This document shows positions 28,085-34,290 of a stretch of DNA of 35,913 bases, one piece after another (within the stretch, counting starts at the first letter, position 1; each line of letters opens with the position of its first letter). The stretch is from positions 1 through 35,913 of the IMG/VR virus record IMGVR_UViG_3300035216_001289, one strand, 5' to 3'. Both the position numbers and the translations under genes were made by a program. The notes under the pieces were generated by a model. The model saw only the letters and a list, made by a program, of their open reading frames with translations. It ran no database searches and was not told the origin of the DNA. The stretch comes from a virus.

Positions 28085-29989
28085 TTACTTTCTTACTAAA
28101 TTTCCGTTTGAATAACTTGATGTATAGAAGTCAGAAACAAATCTGGTTCCAGATATTTCATCCCCAGAAGCAATTACATCCCTGACAATATTTATTGTAC
28201 TTTTAGAAATGTTTAATGAGACATATAAGTCTCTTAATCCAACAACATCGTTAGATTCTGGAAATGCCTGTATTTCAATTAATCCATCACTCAATGAAGT
28301 TGATGTAATATTGATAGTTCCTAAAATTATTTCACCTTTTACATAATCAACTGTTCCTGCAGATTTTACAATTACTCTAGTTTCATCATCAGATAATTCT
28401 TTTACAATTGATAAGTTTCCTGATTTTAAGTCGGCATTAGGAACATCTGTAATATAAACTGTGTCTGTTTCCCCAAAAATTTTAAATCCAGTAGATTTTA
28501 TATTAAATCCTTTAGAATTTACATGAAATTGATTCCCATAACACAATTCATATTGTGCAAACTTATTGAGTACAGGTTTTAAATCTCTACGAATAATAAT
28601 TCTTGTAATATTTGATGTAATTGCAGTATCTGTATTGTCGATAACTTGTTGTAGTTTACTATATCTAACTCTACCTCCAAATTTATTTAAATCTAAAGAC
28701 TCCGAATATTTTTGAAGAGAATTTATAACAGAGGTTTTTAATGTATCTGCACTCGATACTTGAGAATAATTATAGTAAACAGAACTATTGAGTTCAACAT
28801 AGAGAATTTTAAGATCAGTTATCTTCTGATTTATTCCAGATACTGTAAATTGTTTTAATTTTGATAAAATTTGTGTCTTATTAAAATCTGAAACAAATGT
28901 TCCATTTTTTGGTTTAATACTGATCTGAACAGTACCAAATTGTGGAGGATCCATTTCCTCACCACCAACTACAGATATGGACTCTGTATCTGGATATATT
29001 TTTTTAATGATGGTTTCATAGTCTCTTGATGTAACTGCTCTATATTGAGACGAATACAATCTTGGAGCATAATATTTAATCGAATCTACAGGTTCGATAT
29101 CTCCTCCATTAATTGAGGATTGATTAGTGGTAATCGTAACAGTTCCTGGATCAATAATATTATTAGATGCATCTTCCAATGTTCCTGAGAATGAAAAACT
29201 AGAAGCTCCATTTCCATCTCTACCATCAGTAATAATATAGTTGGCAGTAATTATCGTCCCATCAGAACCAACTGCATCACCAGGTTTTTTGCCAATCAGT
29301 CCATCACCAAATCTTAATTCATATTTTTCATCTTGAACTTCATTAATGAAGAAAATTCTAGAATTATTATCTACATCAAAAATATTTTCTGAAAGGAAAT
29401 ATTCAACACCAAGTCCAGATTGTTCTGTTTTTTTAATGTATACCTTAAGTGTTGATGTATCAACAAAAGAATTATTTAAAACAAATCTTTGATCCAAAGA
29501 ACCATCATATTGAAATTGTTTGGTTAAGAATATTCCTTGATAAACATTAACATTACTGAAAGAAGCCGTGTCACTCACAACGTTTGCCGTAATGTCTTCT
29601 GGTATGGCAAATGTATATGTAGTATCATTAGTGCCCCCCACGCACACTATACCTGCCTTCAGAGTGAGTGTAGGAGTGTCTATGCTAGTTGTTACGTTAA
29701 ATGATATTTGTGCCGTAGATGCGGTTCTGGAACGGGGTACATATCCAATATTACCGGCAAGAGAAACTACATTCTCTCGAAGAGTTGCAGAATCCAAAAA
29801 GGATTCATTCACAACCATATTCGAATTGAATGCAGTAATGTAAGTATTATATGCTAACGTATCAATTAAAACTGAAAAGTTTGATCCCTCAAAGTCAAAG
29901 TCCGTGAATGTAGAGTTGGCACGGAGATAATCTTTGATGGAAGTTTTTATCTGATCAAAATCTAAATTTGTATATTTTGTAAAAGGCAT
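28085..29989 (-). CDS. 6: Baseplate wedge protein gp6
   Basis: Baseplate wedge core protein that forms the dimeric ring around the hub and links wedges. The length is 634 aa (T4: 660). Family features in order: FTKYTNLDFDQIKTSIKDYL at the N-terminus; DTLAYNTYITAFNSNMVVNE (about 48-67) with ATLRENVVSLAGNIGYVPRS, the baseplate J-like entry; YELRFGDGLIGKKPGDAVG (about 227-245); APRLYSSQYRAVTSRDYETI (about 311-330) with IKKIYPDTESISVVGGEE. The C-terminal half is less conserved by eye. It lies between gp25 and gp7, with 1-bp gaps on both sides, so translation is likely coupled. Assignment is firm. Confidence 0.95.
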   Translation of the reverse strand: MPFTKYTNLDFDQIKTSIKDYLRANSTFTDFDFEGSNFSVLIDTLAYNTYITAFNSNMVVNESFLDSATLRENVVSLAGNIGYVPRSRTASTAQISFNVTTSIDTPTLTLKAGIVCVGGTNDTTYTFAIPEDITANVVSDTASFSNVNVYQGIFLTKQFQYDGSLDQRFVLNNSFVDTSTLKVYIKKTEQSGLGVEYFLSENIFDVDNNSRIFFINEVQDEKYELRFGDGLIGKKPGDAVGSDGTIITANYIITDGRDGNGASSFSFSGTLEDASNNIIDPGTVTITTNQSSINGGDIEPVDSIKYYAPRLYSSQYRAVTSRDYETIIKKIYPDTESISVVGGEEMDPPQFGTVQISIKPKNGTFVSDFNKTQILSKLKQFTVSGINQKITDLKILYVELNSSVYYNYSQVSSADTLKTSVINSLQKYSESLDLNKFGGRVRYSKLQQVIDNTDTAITSNITRIIIRRDLKPVLNKFAQYELCYGNQFHVNSKGFNIKSTGFKIFGETDTVYITDVPNADLKSGNLSIVKELSDDETRVIVKSAGTVDYVKGEIILGTINITSTSLSDGLIEIQAFPESNDVVGLRDLYVSLNISKSTINIVRDVIASGDEISGTRFVSDFYTSSYSNGNLVRK

Positions 29990-29990
29990 T

Positions 29991-30392
29991 TTATCTGGTT
30001 GCCTCTAAGAGGAATGAATATTCTTGTGTCGGAAACTCTTGACCAATAATATCAAATATGACTGTTACATTAAATGTGTTTTCGTCTGCTATTGGATCTA
30101 CTTGAACGATCAAATTTTCGACTCTATCTTCAAAATTATTAATCGCAATTTCAATTTGGTCCTGAATGACTGATGCAGTACCAAAATCAACGAACTCAAA
30201 TAGACTTCTTCTTACATCAGAACCCAACAAAGAGTTAAAAAATCTCTCTGTTGGGATAGTTTCTACTATATTTCTTACGGAACGACGAATTGCGTTCTCA
30301 TTTTTTAGAACCGGAAGGTCTTTTGTCACAGGATGGGGCTCAAAAGACAAACTAATGTCCTTAAATGCCCGTGATATCCTCTGAATTGCCAT
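29991..30392 (-). CDS. 25: Baseplate wedge protein gp25
   Basis: Small baseplate wedge protein of the GPW/gp25 family that binds gp6 and nucleates sheath assembly. The length is 133 aa, against 132 in T4. Typical features are the N-terminal RAFKDISLSFEPHPVTKDL, then ENAIRRSVRNIVETIPTERF and the SDVRRSLFEFVD segment, and a closing beta hairpin (VTVIFDIIGQEFPTQEYSFL). It starts at ATG 30392, about 22 bp downstream of a perfect late promoter, without a clear Shine-Dalgarno. It is the first gene of the 25-6-7 transcription unit. Confidence 0.96.
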   Translation of the reverse strand: MAIQRISRAFKDISLSFEPHPVTKDLPVLKNENAIRRSVRNIVETIPTERFFNSLLGSDVRRSLFEFVDFGTASVIQDQIEIAINNFEDRVENLIVQVDPIADENTFNVTVIFDIIGQEFPTQEYSFLLEATR

Positions 30393-30414
30393 TGTTAAAG
30401 AGTTTTCTTAATTT

Positions 30415-30422
30415 TATTTATA
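30415..30422 (-). promoter_or_regulatory. T4-type late promoter (TATAAATA) upstream of gp25
   Basis: A perfect TATAAATA on the minus strand lies in the 32-bp gap between the 58-aa gene and gp25. It would drive gp25-gp6-gp7. Together with the boxes before gp8 and before the 111-aa gene it divides the structural block into three late units. Confidence 0.75.
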
Positions 30423-30424
30423 CT

Positions 30425-30601
30425 CTATTCCTGAAGATTTCTTTGTCCTTCCTTTAAATCATCGTGCATAATCTCCTGAAGCACTCTTTCTTCTGGATCA
30501 TTTGTTTTTTTAGGTAATGACCAGTGATCTGTGGTCAAACTTGTTGTCCCCCACATTTCTTTCATGTAACTTGTACTTCTATCTACTGGTGAATTGCCCA
30601 T
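30425..30601 (-). CDS. 58-aa hypothetical protein
   Basis: A small protein with ATG at 30601 and TAG at 30425. It begins MGNSPVDRSTSYMKEMWG and has a charged helical C-terminal half (DPEERVLQEIMHDDLKEGQR). A clear TAGGAG ribosome site lies 5-9 bases upstream of the ATG, which supports real translation. It sits just before the gp25 late promoter. No family is recognised; the acidic, helical end could mediate protein binding. A perfect 7-bp hairpin overlaps its ribosome site, so translation may be controlled. Confidence 0.75.
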   Translation of the reverse strand: MGNSPVDRSTSYMKEMWGTTSLTTDHWSLPKKTNDPEERVLQEIMHDDLKEGQRNLQE

Positions 30602-30608
30602 TTTACTC

Positions 30609-30625
30609 CTATTTTGTTAAAATAG
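30609..30625 (-). promoter_or_regulatory. Hairpin overlapping the ribosome site of the 58-aa gene
   Basis: CTATTTT and AAAATAG form a perfect 7-bp stem with a 3-nt loop. One arm overlaps the first bases of the TAGGAG ribosome site. A further copy of CTATTTT (plus strand) lies at 30649-30655 and could pair alternatively. The stem is AT-rich, so any effect on translation would be modest. Confidence 0.35.
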
Positions 30626-30657
30626 AACTTTTTGAGGGGTTTCTATCCCTATTTTAT

Positions 30658-31332
30658 TTATTTTTCACCCTCTTCGGATGAATTTTCACGTTCCTGTGCA
30701 GTCTTCCAGAAATATTCGTCCTCACGTCCCATTCCAAGTCGTTCAAATCCATTTTCAACTTGATAATATTGAGTCGAAACCTTAAAATCAGGCATTTTAG
30801 GATCAACAGGAGTTAAACTATTGTCAAAAATACGTAATCTATTGTTTGGATACAGTGCATACTGTCCATTCTCAAGTTCAATCAGGTTATGAGACTTGTG
30901 TTCGGCTGGATTTTCACTGGTTGCCCAATCAACATAGTCCGGATCATGATGATAGTTATCAATAGTGCAGACATAGGTGCCTTTTACATTACCAAAGTCC
31001 CGAGTATAACATTCAAAGTCCATTGAACCAATAAATTTCTTATCCACCGAGACAACCCCGTAGTCCATACAATTCCAAAACTGAAGGTTTGGTAGGTTCA
31101 TGTCCGGACTTGGTGTCTCAGGGTCTGCTACAAAGGCACTGATAGGCAATTTATCATACATTGCCGCATATTCTGGTAGATAGGTCTCAAAATAAAAAGC
31201 ACGTCCAGGAATCGATTTAACCGATACCCAAACGCCCTTTACAAATTCACCATGTCCACTTTGATGATCCGTTAGATATTCTTTACGAACCCATACTTCC
31301 TGTGATGGAAGATTTGCAATCAAACATGCCAT
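30658..31332 (-). CDS. 224-aa hypothetical phage protein
   Basis: I do not recognise a function. The protein begins ACLIANLPSQEVWVRKEYLT and contains aromatic-rich segments (GRAFYFETYLPEYAAMYDKL, LQFWNCMDYGVVSVDKKFIG), a His/Asp-rich stretch (DNYHHDPDYVDWATSENPAE, about residues 132-151) and a Glu-rich tail (ERENSSEEGEK). It looks like a soluble, beta-rich globular protein, without signal peptide or membrane segment. The His/Asp cluster might bind metal. It lies between the basic 50-aa gene and the 58-aa gene, just ahead of the late structural block. A possible weak promoter sits directly upstream (31353-31379). Confidence 0.82.
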   Translation of the reverse strand: MACLIANLPSQEVWVRKEYLTDHQSGHGEFVKGVWVSVKSIPGRAFYFETYLPEYAAMYDKLPISAFVADPETPSPDMNLPNLQFWNCMDYGVVSVDKKFIGSMDFECYTRDFGNVKGTYVCTIDNYHHDPDYVDWATSENPAEHKSHNLIELENGQYALYPNNRLRIFDNSLTPVDPKMPDFKVSTQYYQVENGFERLGMGREDEYFWKTAQERENSSEEGEK

Positions 31333-31352
31333 ATAGTGACAATAAAACTACA

Positions 31353-31379
31353 ATTATATATTAACCTCGTCCTTGTCCA
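31353..31379 (-). promoter_or_regulatory. Possible weak sigma70 promoter before the 224-aa gene
   Basis: TGGACA (31374-31379) and TATAAT (31353-31358) on the minus strand are separated by 15 bp. The -10 is perfect and the -35 is 5/6, but the spacing is shorter than the usual 16-18. It overlaps the end of the 50-aa gene and lies about 20 bp before the ATG at 31332. Confidence 0.35.
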
Positions 31380-31513
31380 CGATACATCTTACGCTTGCCG
31401 TTACGAGAAGTCGCGGCATATTTTGTGTGCTTACCATTCCCTTGACGAGACTTCTTCGGTTTTCCCTCTATAAAACCGTCACCACTTAATCCAACTCTTG
31501 AACGTACTGCCAT
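31361..31513 (-). CDS. 50-aa strongly basic protein
   Basis: A small basic protein from ATG 31513 to TAA 31361. The sequence begins AVRSRVGLSGDGFIEGKPKK and continues with a Lys/Arg-rich stretch containing NGKHTKYAATSRNGKRK, ending RGQGRG. About a third of the residues are Lys, Arg or His, with many Gly and Ser, like ribosomal-protein tails or nucleic-acid-binding peptides. It resembles small basic proteins I know from cyanophage genomes. Binding to nucleic acid is an inference from charge. It lies 9 bp downstream of the 53-aa gene, in the same unit as the glycosyltransferase. Confidence 0.75.
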   Translation of the reverse strand: MAVRSRVGLSGDGFIEGKPKKSRQGNGKHTKYAATSRNGKRKMYRGQGRG

Positions 31514-31522
31514 AATAACTTC

Positions 31523-31684
31523 CTAATACTTTGTGATTTTTGTTTCTAAATCTTGTGGTCTTGGAAAACCTTTCTGATAATACTCTACCGAAAGGTCCTC
31601 CATCATATCAAAATACTCCTCCTCCGTCAAGTTCTTATGTAATACTTTCCCTTTATGGAGAATTGTATATTCTGTCAGTACCAT
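31523..31684 (-). CDS. 53-aa hypothetical protein coupled to the glycosyltransferase
   Basis: A small acidic protein from ATG 31684 to TAG 31523: it begins VLTEYTILHKGKVLHKNLTE, continues EEEYFDMMEDLSVEYY and ends QDLETKITKY. Its ATG shares one base with the stop of the glycosyltransferase gene (TGATG at 31682-31686), indicating translational coupling. The pattern of a short beta hairpin followed by an acidic helix is seen in many small phage proteins ('hKGKvh..nLteeEyfd'). Function unknown; the overlap suggests a joint role or dosage link with the transferase. Confidence 0.75.
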   Translation of the reverse strand: MVLTEYTILHKGKVLHKNLTEEEYFDMMEDLSVEYYQKGFPRPQDLETKITKY

Positions 31685-32442
31685 CAGATGACTCTTGTCT
31701 TCTCGTGTCCAACTCTGATACGTGGATCACACCATATCTCAAATCCTGCTTCGATAGCATCGAGACAGAATGATACATCCTCTCCACACATATCCTGTAC
31801 CTCTCCACTCTCAAATACTTGCATCTTAGGAGCAAACCATGGATACTTGATCTCAGAATGCTCAAAGACTCCGTACTTGATAAGTAACCATCCAAATCCT
31901 GCATAATCTACAGTAAATGGTTTGCGACGCTTCGAAATACTCTCCCCAGTCTCATGATTCATCACTCCACCATTATTACGGAAGTCATCCTCTTCCATCC
32001 AATGTGCAACTGAAGTGGTCTTACCATCTTCTGTCATATACCATCCACATGCAATATCCTGATCCATCAAAACTAATTGCCAAAACTTCTCAGGCGAAAA
32101 TACAATGTCACTATCAATCCATAATTGCCAATCATAATTTAACTTACCGTCCCATGGAATTTGATCCGGTCCTCGCAATACATTCGCACCTAAACACTTA
32201 CATCTGGCAAAATTTACCATCGATGAATAATCTTGTGATATCTGAATACTTGCTCCTGCCTGTACTAAATCAAAACAAAGTTGTACAAAGTTTTTGAGAT
32301 ACGTATAAGAAACTCCTCTACCTGGTAAACAAAAGACAATGGACTTGCCTTTTACCATTTCCTTTGCCTTCGCATAGTCCCATTCTGGAGCACTCTCAGC
32401 TGGTTTGGGTGTCTTTGCTTTTACTGTAAATCCTTTAGCCAT
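31684..32442 (-). CDS. GT-A-like glycosyltransferase family protein
   Basis: Probable sugar transferase of 252 aa. After a Lys/Pro-rich leader (1-30) a Rossmann-like core begins with GKSIVFCLPGRGVSYTYLKN. A DxD-type metal and nucleotide-sugar motif lies in DWQLWIDSDIVFSPE (Asp110 and Asp112). An acceptor-side segment VDYAGFGWLLIKYGVFE (178-194) and CGEDVSFCLDAIEAGFEIW (219-237) with the 'ED' pair Glu221/Asp222 follow, then DPRIRVGHEK with His246, which commonly closes GT-A metal sites. No membrane segment is seen. The target could be a virion protein, host surface glycan or modified DNA base; nothing here decides. A strong sigma70-type promoter lies just upstream and the 53-aa gene overlaps its end. 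Confidence 0.82.
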   Translation of the reverse strand: MAKGFTVKAKTPKPAESAPEWDYAKAKEMVKGKSIVFCLPGRGVSYTYLKNFVQLCFDLVQAGASIQISQDYSSMVNFARCKCLGANVLRGPDQIPWDGKLNYDWQLWIDSDIVFSPEKFWQLVLMDQDIACGWYMTEDGKTTSVAHWMEEDDFRNNGGVMNHETGESISKRRKPFTVDYAGFGWLLIKYGVFEHSEIKYPWFAPKMQVFESGEVQDMCGEDVSFCLDAIEAGFEIWCDPRIRVGHEKTRVI

Positions 32443-32465
32443 AACCGTAAATGAACTTCGTCACT

Positions 32466-32494
32466 ATCATAACACTCTATCTATACTCTGTCAA
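32466..32494 (-). promoter_or_regulatory. Near-consensus sigma70-type promoter for the glycosyltransferase unit
   Basis: On the minus strand TTGACA (32489-32494) is followed after exactly 17 bp by TATGAT (32466-32471), 11 of 12 consensus positions. A start about 7 bp further on would give a leader of about 15 bases to the ATG at 32442. The promoter overlaps only the region beyond the stop of the AbrB-like gene. This is host-polymerase style, in contrast to the late boxes downstream. Confidence 0.75.
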
Positions 32495-32502
32495 TCAATC
32501 AC

Positions 32503-32673
32503 TCACTCCGCATCTTTGATAATAATACAGTCACTCTCGACCTCGATATTTACTTCTGTTCCCTCGTACCACCCCCTCTCATCACATATCCATTCCGGTA
32601 TCGTAATAACATATTCCCCACTTACTGGGTCGATCTCTACAGTCGTAAAATTTTCTGCGGAATTTTTTTGCAT
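32503..32673 (-). CDS. 56-aa AbrB/MazE-like swapped-hairpin protein
   Basis: A small protein from ATG 32673 to TGA 32503. Residues 19-56 follow the AbrB/MazE/SpoVT pattern: a strand YVITIPEWIC, a short helix with GW (DERGWYEGTEVNIEVE), and a closing strand ESDCIIIKDAE. In this family two chains interleave to form a dimer that binds DNA or pairs with a toxin. The chain lacks the basic residues usual on the DNA-facing strands and is rather acidic, so a protein-binding or regulatory role is as likely. No toxin-like partner is adjacent. It precedes the glycosyltransferase promoter, which it might influence. Confidence 0.72.
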   Translation of the reverse strand: MQKNSAENFTTVEIDPVSGEYVITIPEWICDERGWYEGTEVNIEVESDCIIIKDAE

Positions 32674-32838
32674 ATCTTTGAATCCTCTATCCGTTTTTTA
32701 TATATGAAAACTTTTTTTTTATCATCGTGATATTGAGGTCGGACTTTGGGTCGTTTATAGCTTAAAGTAGTAGGGGGTTTTTATATACGGGGCACGGCAA
32801 CGCATAACATAAGGGGGGCAATCACCCCCCACTGCTGT
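32674..32838 (-). other. 165-bp gene-free gap with T-tracts and a G/C hairpin
   Basis: No convincing frame. It contains a 9-base T run (plus strand, near 32712), TATATAAAA stretches close to the AbrB-like start that could serve as an AT-rich promoter, and the hairpin at 32813-32830. It separates the accessory block from the transition block. Confidence 0.5.
32813..32830 (-). terminator. Possible hairpin terminator after the 85-aa ORF
   Basis: GGGGGG and CCCCCC form a perfect 6-bp G/C stem with a 6-nt loop, 8 bp after the stop at 32839. On the minus strand it is followed by TTATGTTATG, which is only moderately T-rich, so termination efficiency is uncertain. Confidence 0.5.
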
Positions 32839-33096
32839 TTACGAACGAACGGCATAAAGTCTAAGTTGCTCATTAATATCTCTTTCTATGTTTTTCATAA
32901 CGCGACAATCACTGGGAGTTCTTGAGGTCACAACCCGTGCCTGTTTGTATATGTTGTGATTCCATATGCAATGCTTACCATTACATCGGGTCAATGAAAA
33001 ATTAGAGATTTTCATTTTGAGTTCGATTTGCCTTTGTCGTTTCATAAAAAAGTAAAGAGAAAAAATCAGGAAAGGGTCAGGACAGAGCAAACGCAT
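32839..33096 (-). CDS. Hypothetical protein (up to 85 aa; start uncertain)
   Basis: No family is recognised. The longest form starts at ATG 33096, overlapping the preceding KTSC-like frame by 20 bp; two internal Met codons (MKRQRQIELK at 33045 and MKISNFSLTRC near 33015) are alternative starts, none with a good Shine-Dalgarno. The common part has SLTRCNGKHCIWNHNIYKQA with Cys and His spaced like a small metal site, then SRTPSDCRVMKNIERDINEQ. The first 20 residues of the long form are hydrophobic (LLCPDPFLIFSLYFF) and may be non-coding. A G/C hairpin follows its stop, which supports a real gene end. Confidence 0.5.
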   Translation of the reverse strand: MRLLCPDPFLIFSLYFFMKRQRQIELKMKISNFSLTRCNGKHCIWNHNIYKQARVVTSRTPSDCRVMKNIERDINEQLRLYAVRS

Positions 33097-33307
33097 TTAC
33101 CCACTGCCCTACCGACTGACGACGGTTGAGAAGACGAAGCATATCACGACGACGAACGGAGTGGGTAGAGAAATGACCCGACCTCCACTCTACGGTGATG
33201 GTGCGACGACGGAAACGAAGACGAAGTTCAGAGACGGCAGAGCTAGGAACGTTGCCCCAGATAATGACGGTGTTGAGTGGGTTGATGGGTGGGGTTCCTT
33301 TGTTCTC
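33077..33307 (-). CDS. KTSC-like small protein frame without a canonical start codon
   Basis: An open frame of 76 codons follows a TGA at 33308-33310 and ends at TGA 33077. The translation is protein-like: NTVIIWGNVPSSAVSELRLR, then RTITVEWRSGHFSTHSVRRR and DMLRLLNRRQSVGQWVNAFA. The 'strand, WxxG, V-R-R, S-x-G-x-W-V-N' order resembles KTSC-type small domains of phages and bacteria. Arg is mostly CGT, which points to selection for coding. There is no ATG, GTG or TTG before residue 56; an AAGGA ribosome-like site lies 9 bases before an in-frame ATC. A near-consensus promoter lies directly upstream. It may use a rare start or a +1 frameshift from the overlapping ATG near 33309, or be a recent pseudogene or sequence error. 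Confidence 0.45.
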   Translation of the reverse strand, partial: ENKGTPPINPLNTVIIWGNVPSSAVSELRLRFRRRTITVEWRSGHFSTHSVRRRDMLRLLNRRQSVGQWVNAFALS

Positions 33308-33311
33308 TCAT

Positions 33312-33339
33312 ATTCTACAGCATCGGACCCCCTTGGCAA
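33312..33339 (-). promoter_or_regulatory. Sigma70-type promoter before the KTSC-like frame
   Basis: On the minus strand TTGCCA (33334-33339) and TAGAAT (33312-33317) are separated by 16 bp; each hexamer matches consensus at 5 of 6. The implied start falls near 33305, at the beginning of the open frame. The -35 overlaps the inverted repeat at 33336-33361. Confidence 0.5.
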
Positions 33340-33361
33340 CCCCCTAACCCATCAGGGTTGC
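33336..33361 (-). terminator. Inverted repeat after the ligase-like gene
   Basis: GCAACCC (33336-33342) and GGGTTGC (33355-33361) form a perfect 7-bp stem with a 12-nt loop, and an alternative CATCAG/CTGATG hairpin lies at 33350-33366. It is 17 bp past the stop at 33379. There is no T-tract on the minus strand, so it may be an attenuator, RNA-end protector or regulator site rather than a classical terminator. Confidence 0.4.
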
Positions 33362-33378
33362 TGATGAGGGTGATAAGA

Positions 33379-34290
33379 TTATTTGTCTACACTTTGGAAC
33401 TTATTGTTGTTAAAGTTGGCATAACTGAACTGCTCACGATTGACTAACTTAAATGTACCGTACTCATTGGAGTAGACATAACCCTCACCACCGATTGGGG
33501 TCTGTCCGATATATGCCTTTGGACCATTATTACGGCAGAGATAGATAGCGTCCTCTTTGATCGACTTAACTAACAACCAGAAACTGATGAGATTCTCATT
33601 CATAAAGGTCGAAGCAATCACGGGACGATTCTCACGGATACAGGAATTGAGTTCCTGTTTAATCAGTACTGCTTCCTTATCTGATACAAACTCAACGTTC
33701 TGTGCCATAACTTTCGCAAACTGAATTACGTCGTCTAAGTCATGGAATCTCTTCAGTCCGTCATCATAACGACCGGATGCAATCGTTGCCAGAGGTTTCA
33801 CGAACTTACAATAGAATGTGTCTGTGATGATGAAGTTCATCGGGTGTGCGATTGCATCCCTTAAGTCACTCTCTGCTGTGTAGTAAGTATGAGGGGCAAC
33901 GATAATCTCCTCCTCTACAATGTTATCGAACTGATAGGTGATTGTGTTTGGTGTGTATTCATCAGTGCCACCGATTCCGATGAAGTCCCCCTGAAAGATA
34001 CCCCCGTTTTGTGGAAGATAGTCAAGGCAATTATGGAGGATTGCTGCAACGTTGCCCGTGTGGTTCCTATTAATGTCCTGATGAGATTCGTTGATTTTAA
34101 TCTTTACTTTGTTAAAGACGGACTTTGTACCCACGAAGAAATTACCCGATGCAGGATTAGTCCCCCATACGATTGCAGGTGCCCCGTCCATCTTCACTGA
34201 CAGATTACCCTCGTTTCGTAGACAATCAAGAGCACTTAAATCTCCGGTGAGAATGGAATCTTCGGGATGTTCGATGTGCTTATTTTTCAT
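33379..34290 (-). CDS. Ligase/nucleotidyltransferase-like protein (KxDG family)
   Basis: Probable member of the covalent nucleotidyltransferase superfamily (ATP-dependent DNA/RNA ligases), 303 aa. Motif I is KMDGAPAI, with Lys33 as candidate adenylated lysine, Asp35 and Gly36. FQGDFIG (99-105) fits motif III. GGEGYVYS (267-274) with Glu269-Gly270 fits motif IV, and FKLVNREQF (280-288) with Lys281 fits motif V, with the usual short spacing between IV and V. There is no OB-fold or other domain after motif V, so it is a bare core, shorter than T4 DNA ligase (about 490 aa) or Rnl1 (374 aa). RNA or DNA end repair is plausible; the exact substrate is not shown. Its ATG directly abuts the stop of the 25-codon peptide (TAAATG). 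Confidence 0.75.
   Translation of the reverse strand: MKNKHIEHPEDSILTGDLSALDCLRNEGNLSVKMDGAPAIVWGTNPASGNFFVGTKSVFNKVKIKINESHQDINRNHTGNVAAILHNCLDYLPQNGGIFQGDFIGIGGTDEYTPNTITYQFDNIVEEEIIVAPHTYYTAESDLRDAIAHPMNFIITDTFYCKFVKPLATIASGRYDDGLKRFHDLDDVIQFAKVMAQNVEFVSDKEAVLIKQELNSCIRENRPVIASTFMNENLISFWLLVKSIKEDAIYLCRNNGPKAYIGQTPIGGEGYVYSNEYGTFKLVNREQFSYANFNNNKFQSVDK

Noticed and set aside
31653-31906. Pair of 83-codon frames on both strands over the glycosyltransferase end
   Set aside because: Both lie inside the well-supported glycosyltransferase frame and its coupled neighbour.
33161-33364. 67-codon plus-strand frame
   Set aside because: It opposes the KTSC-like minus frame, all neighbours are on the minus strand, and the translation resembles nothing.
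32674-33378. Possible tRNA gene or origin in the less AT-rich region
   Set aside because: I could find no cloverleaf with a TTC loop and acceptor stem, and no iterated origin repeats; the GACGAC runs come from Arg/Val codons of the KTSC-like frame.
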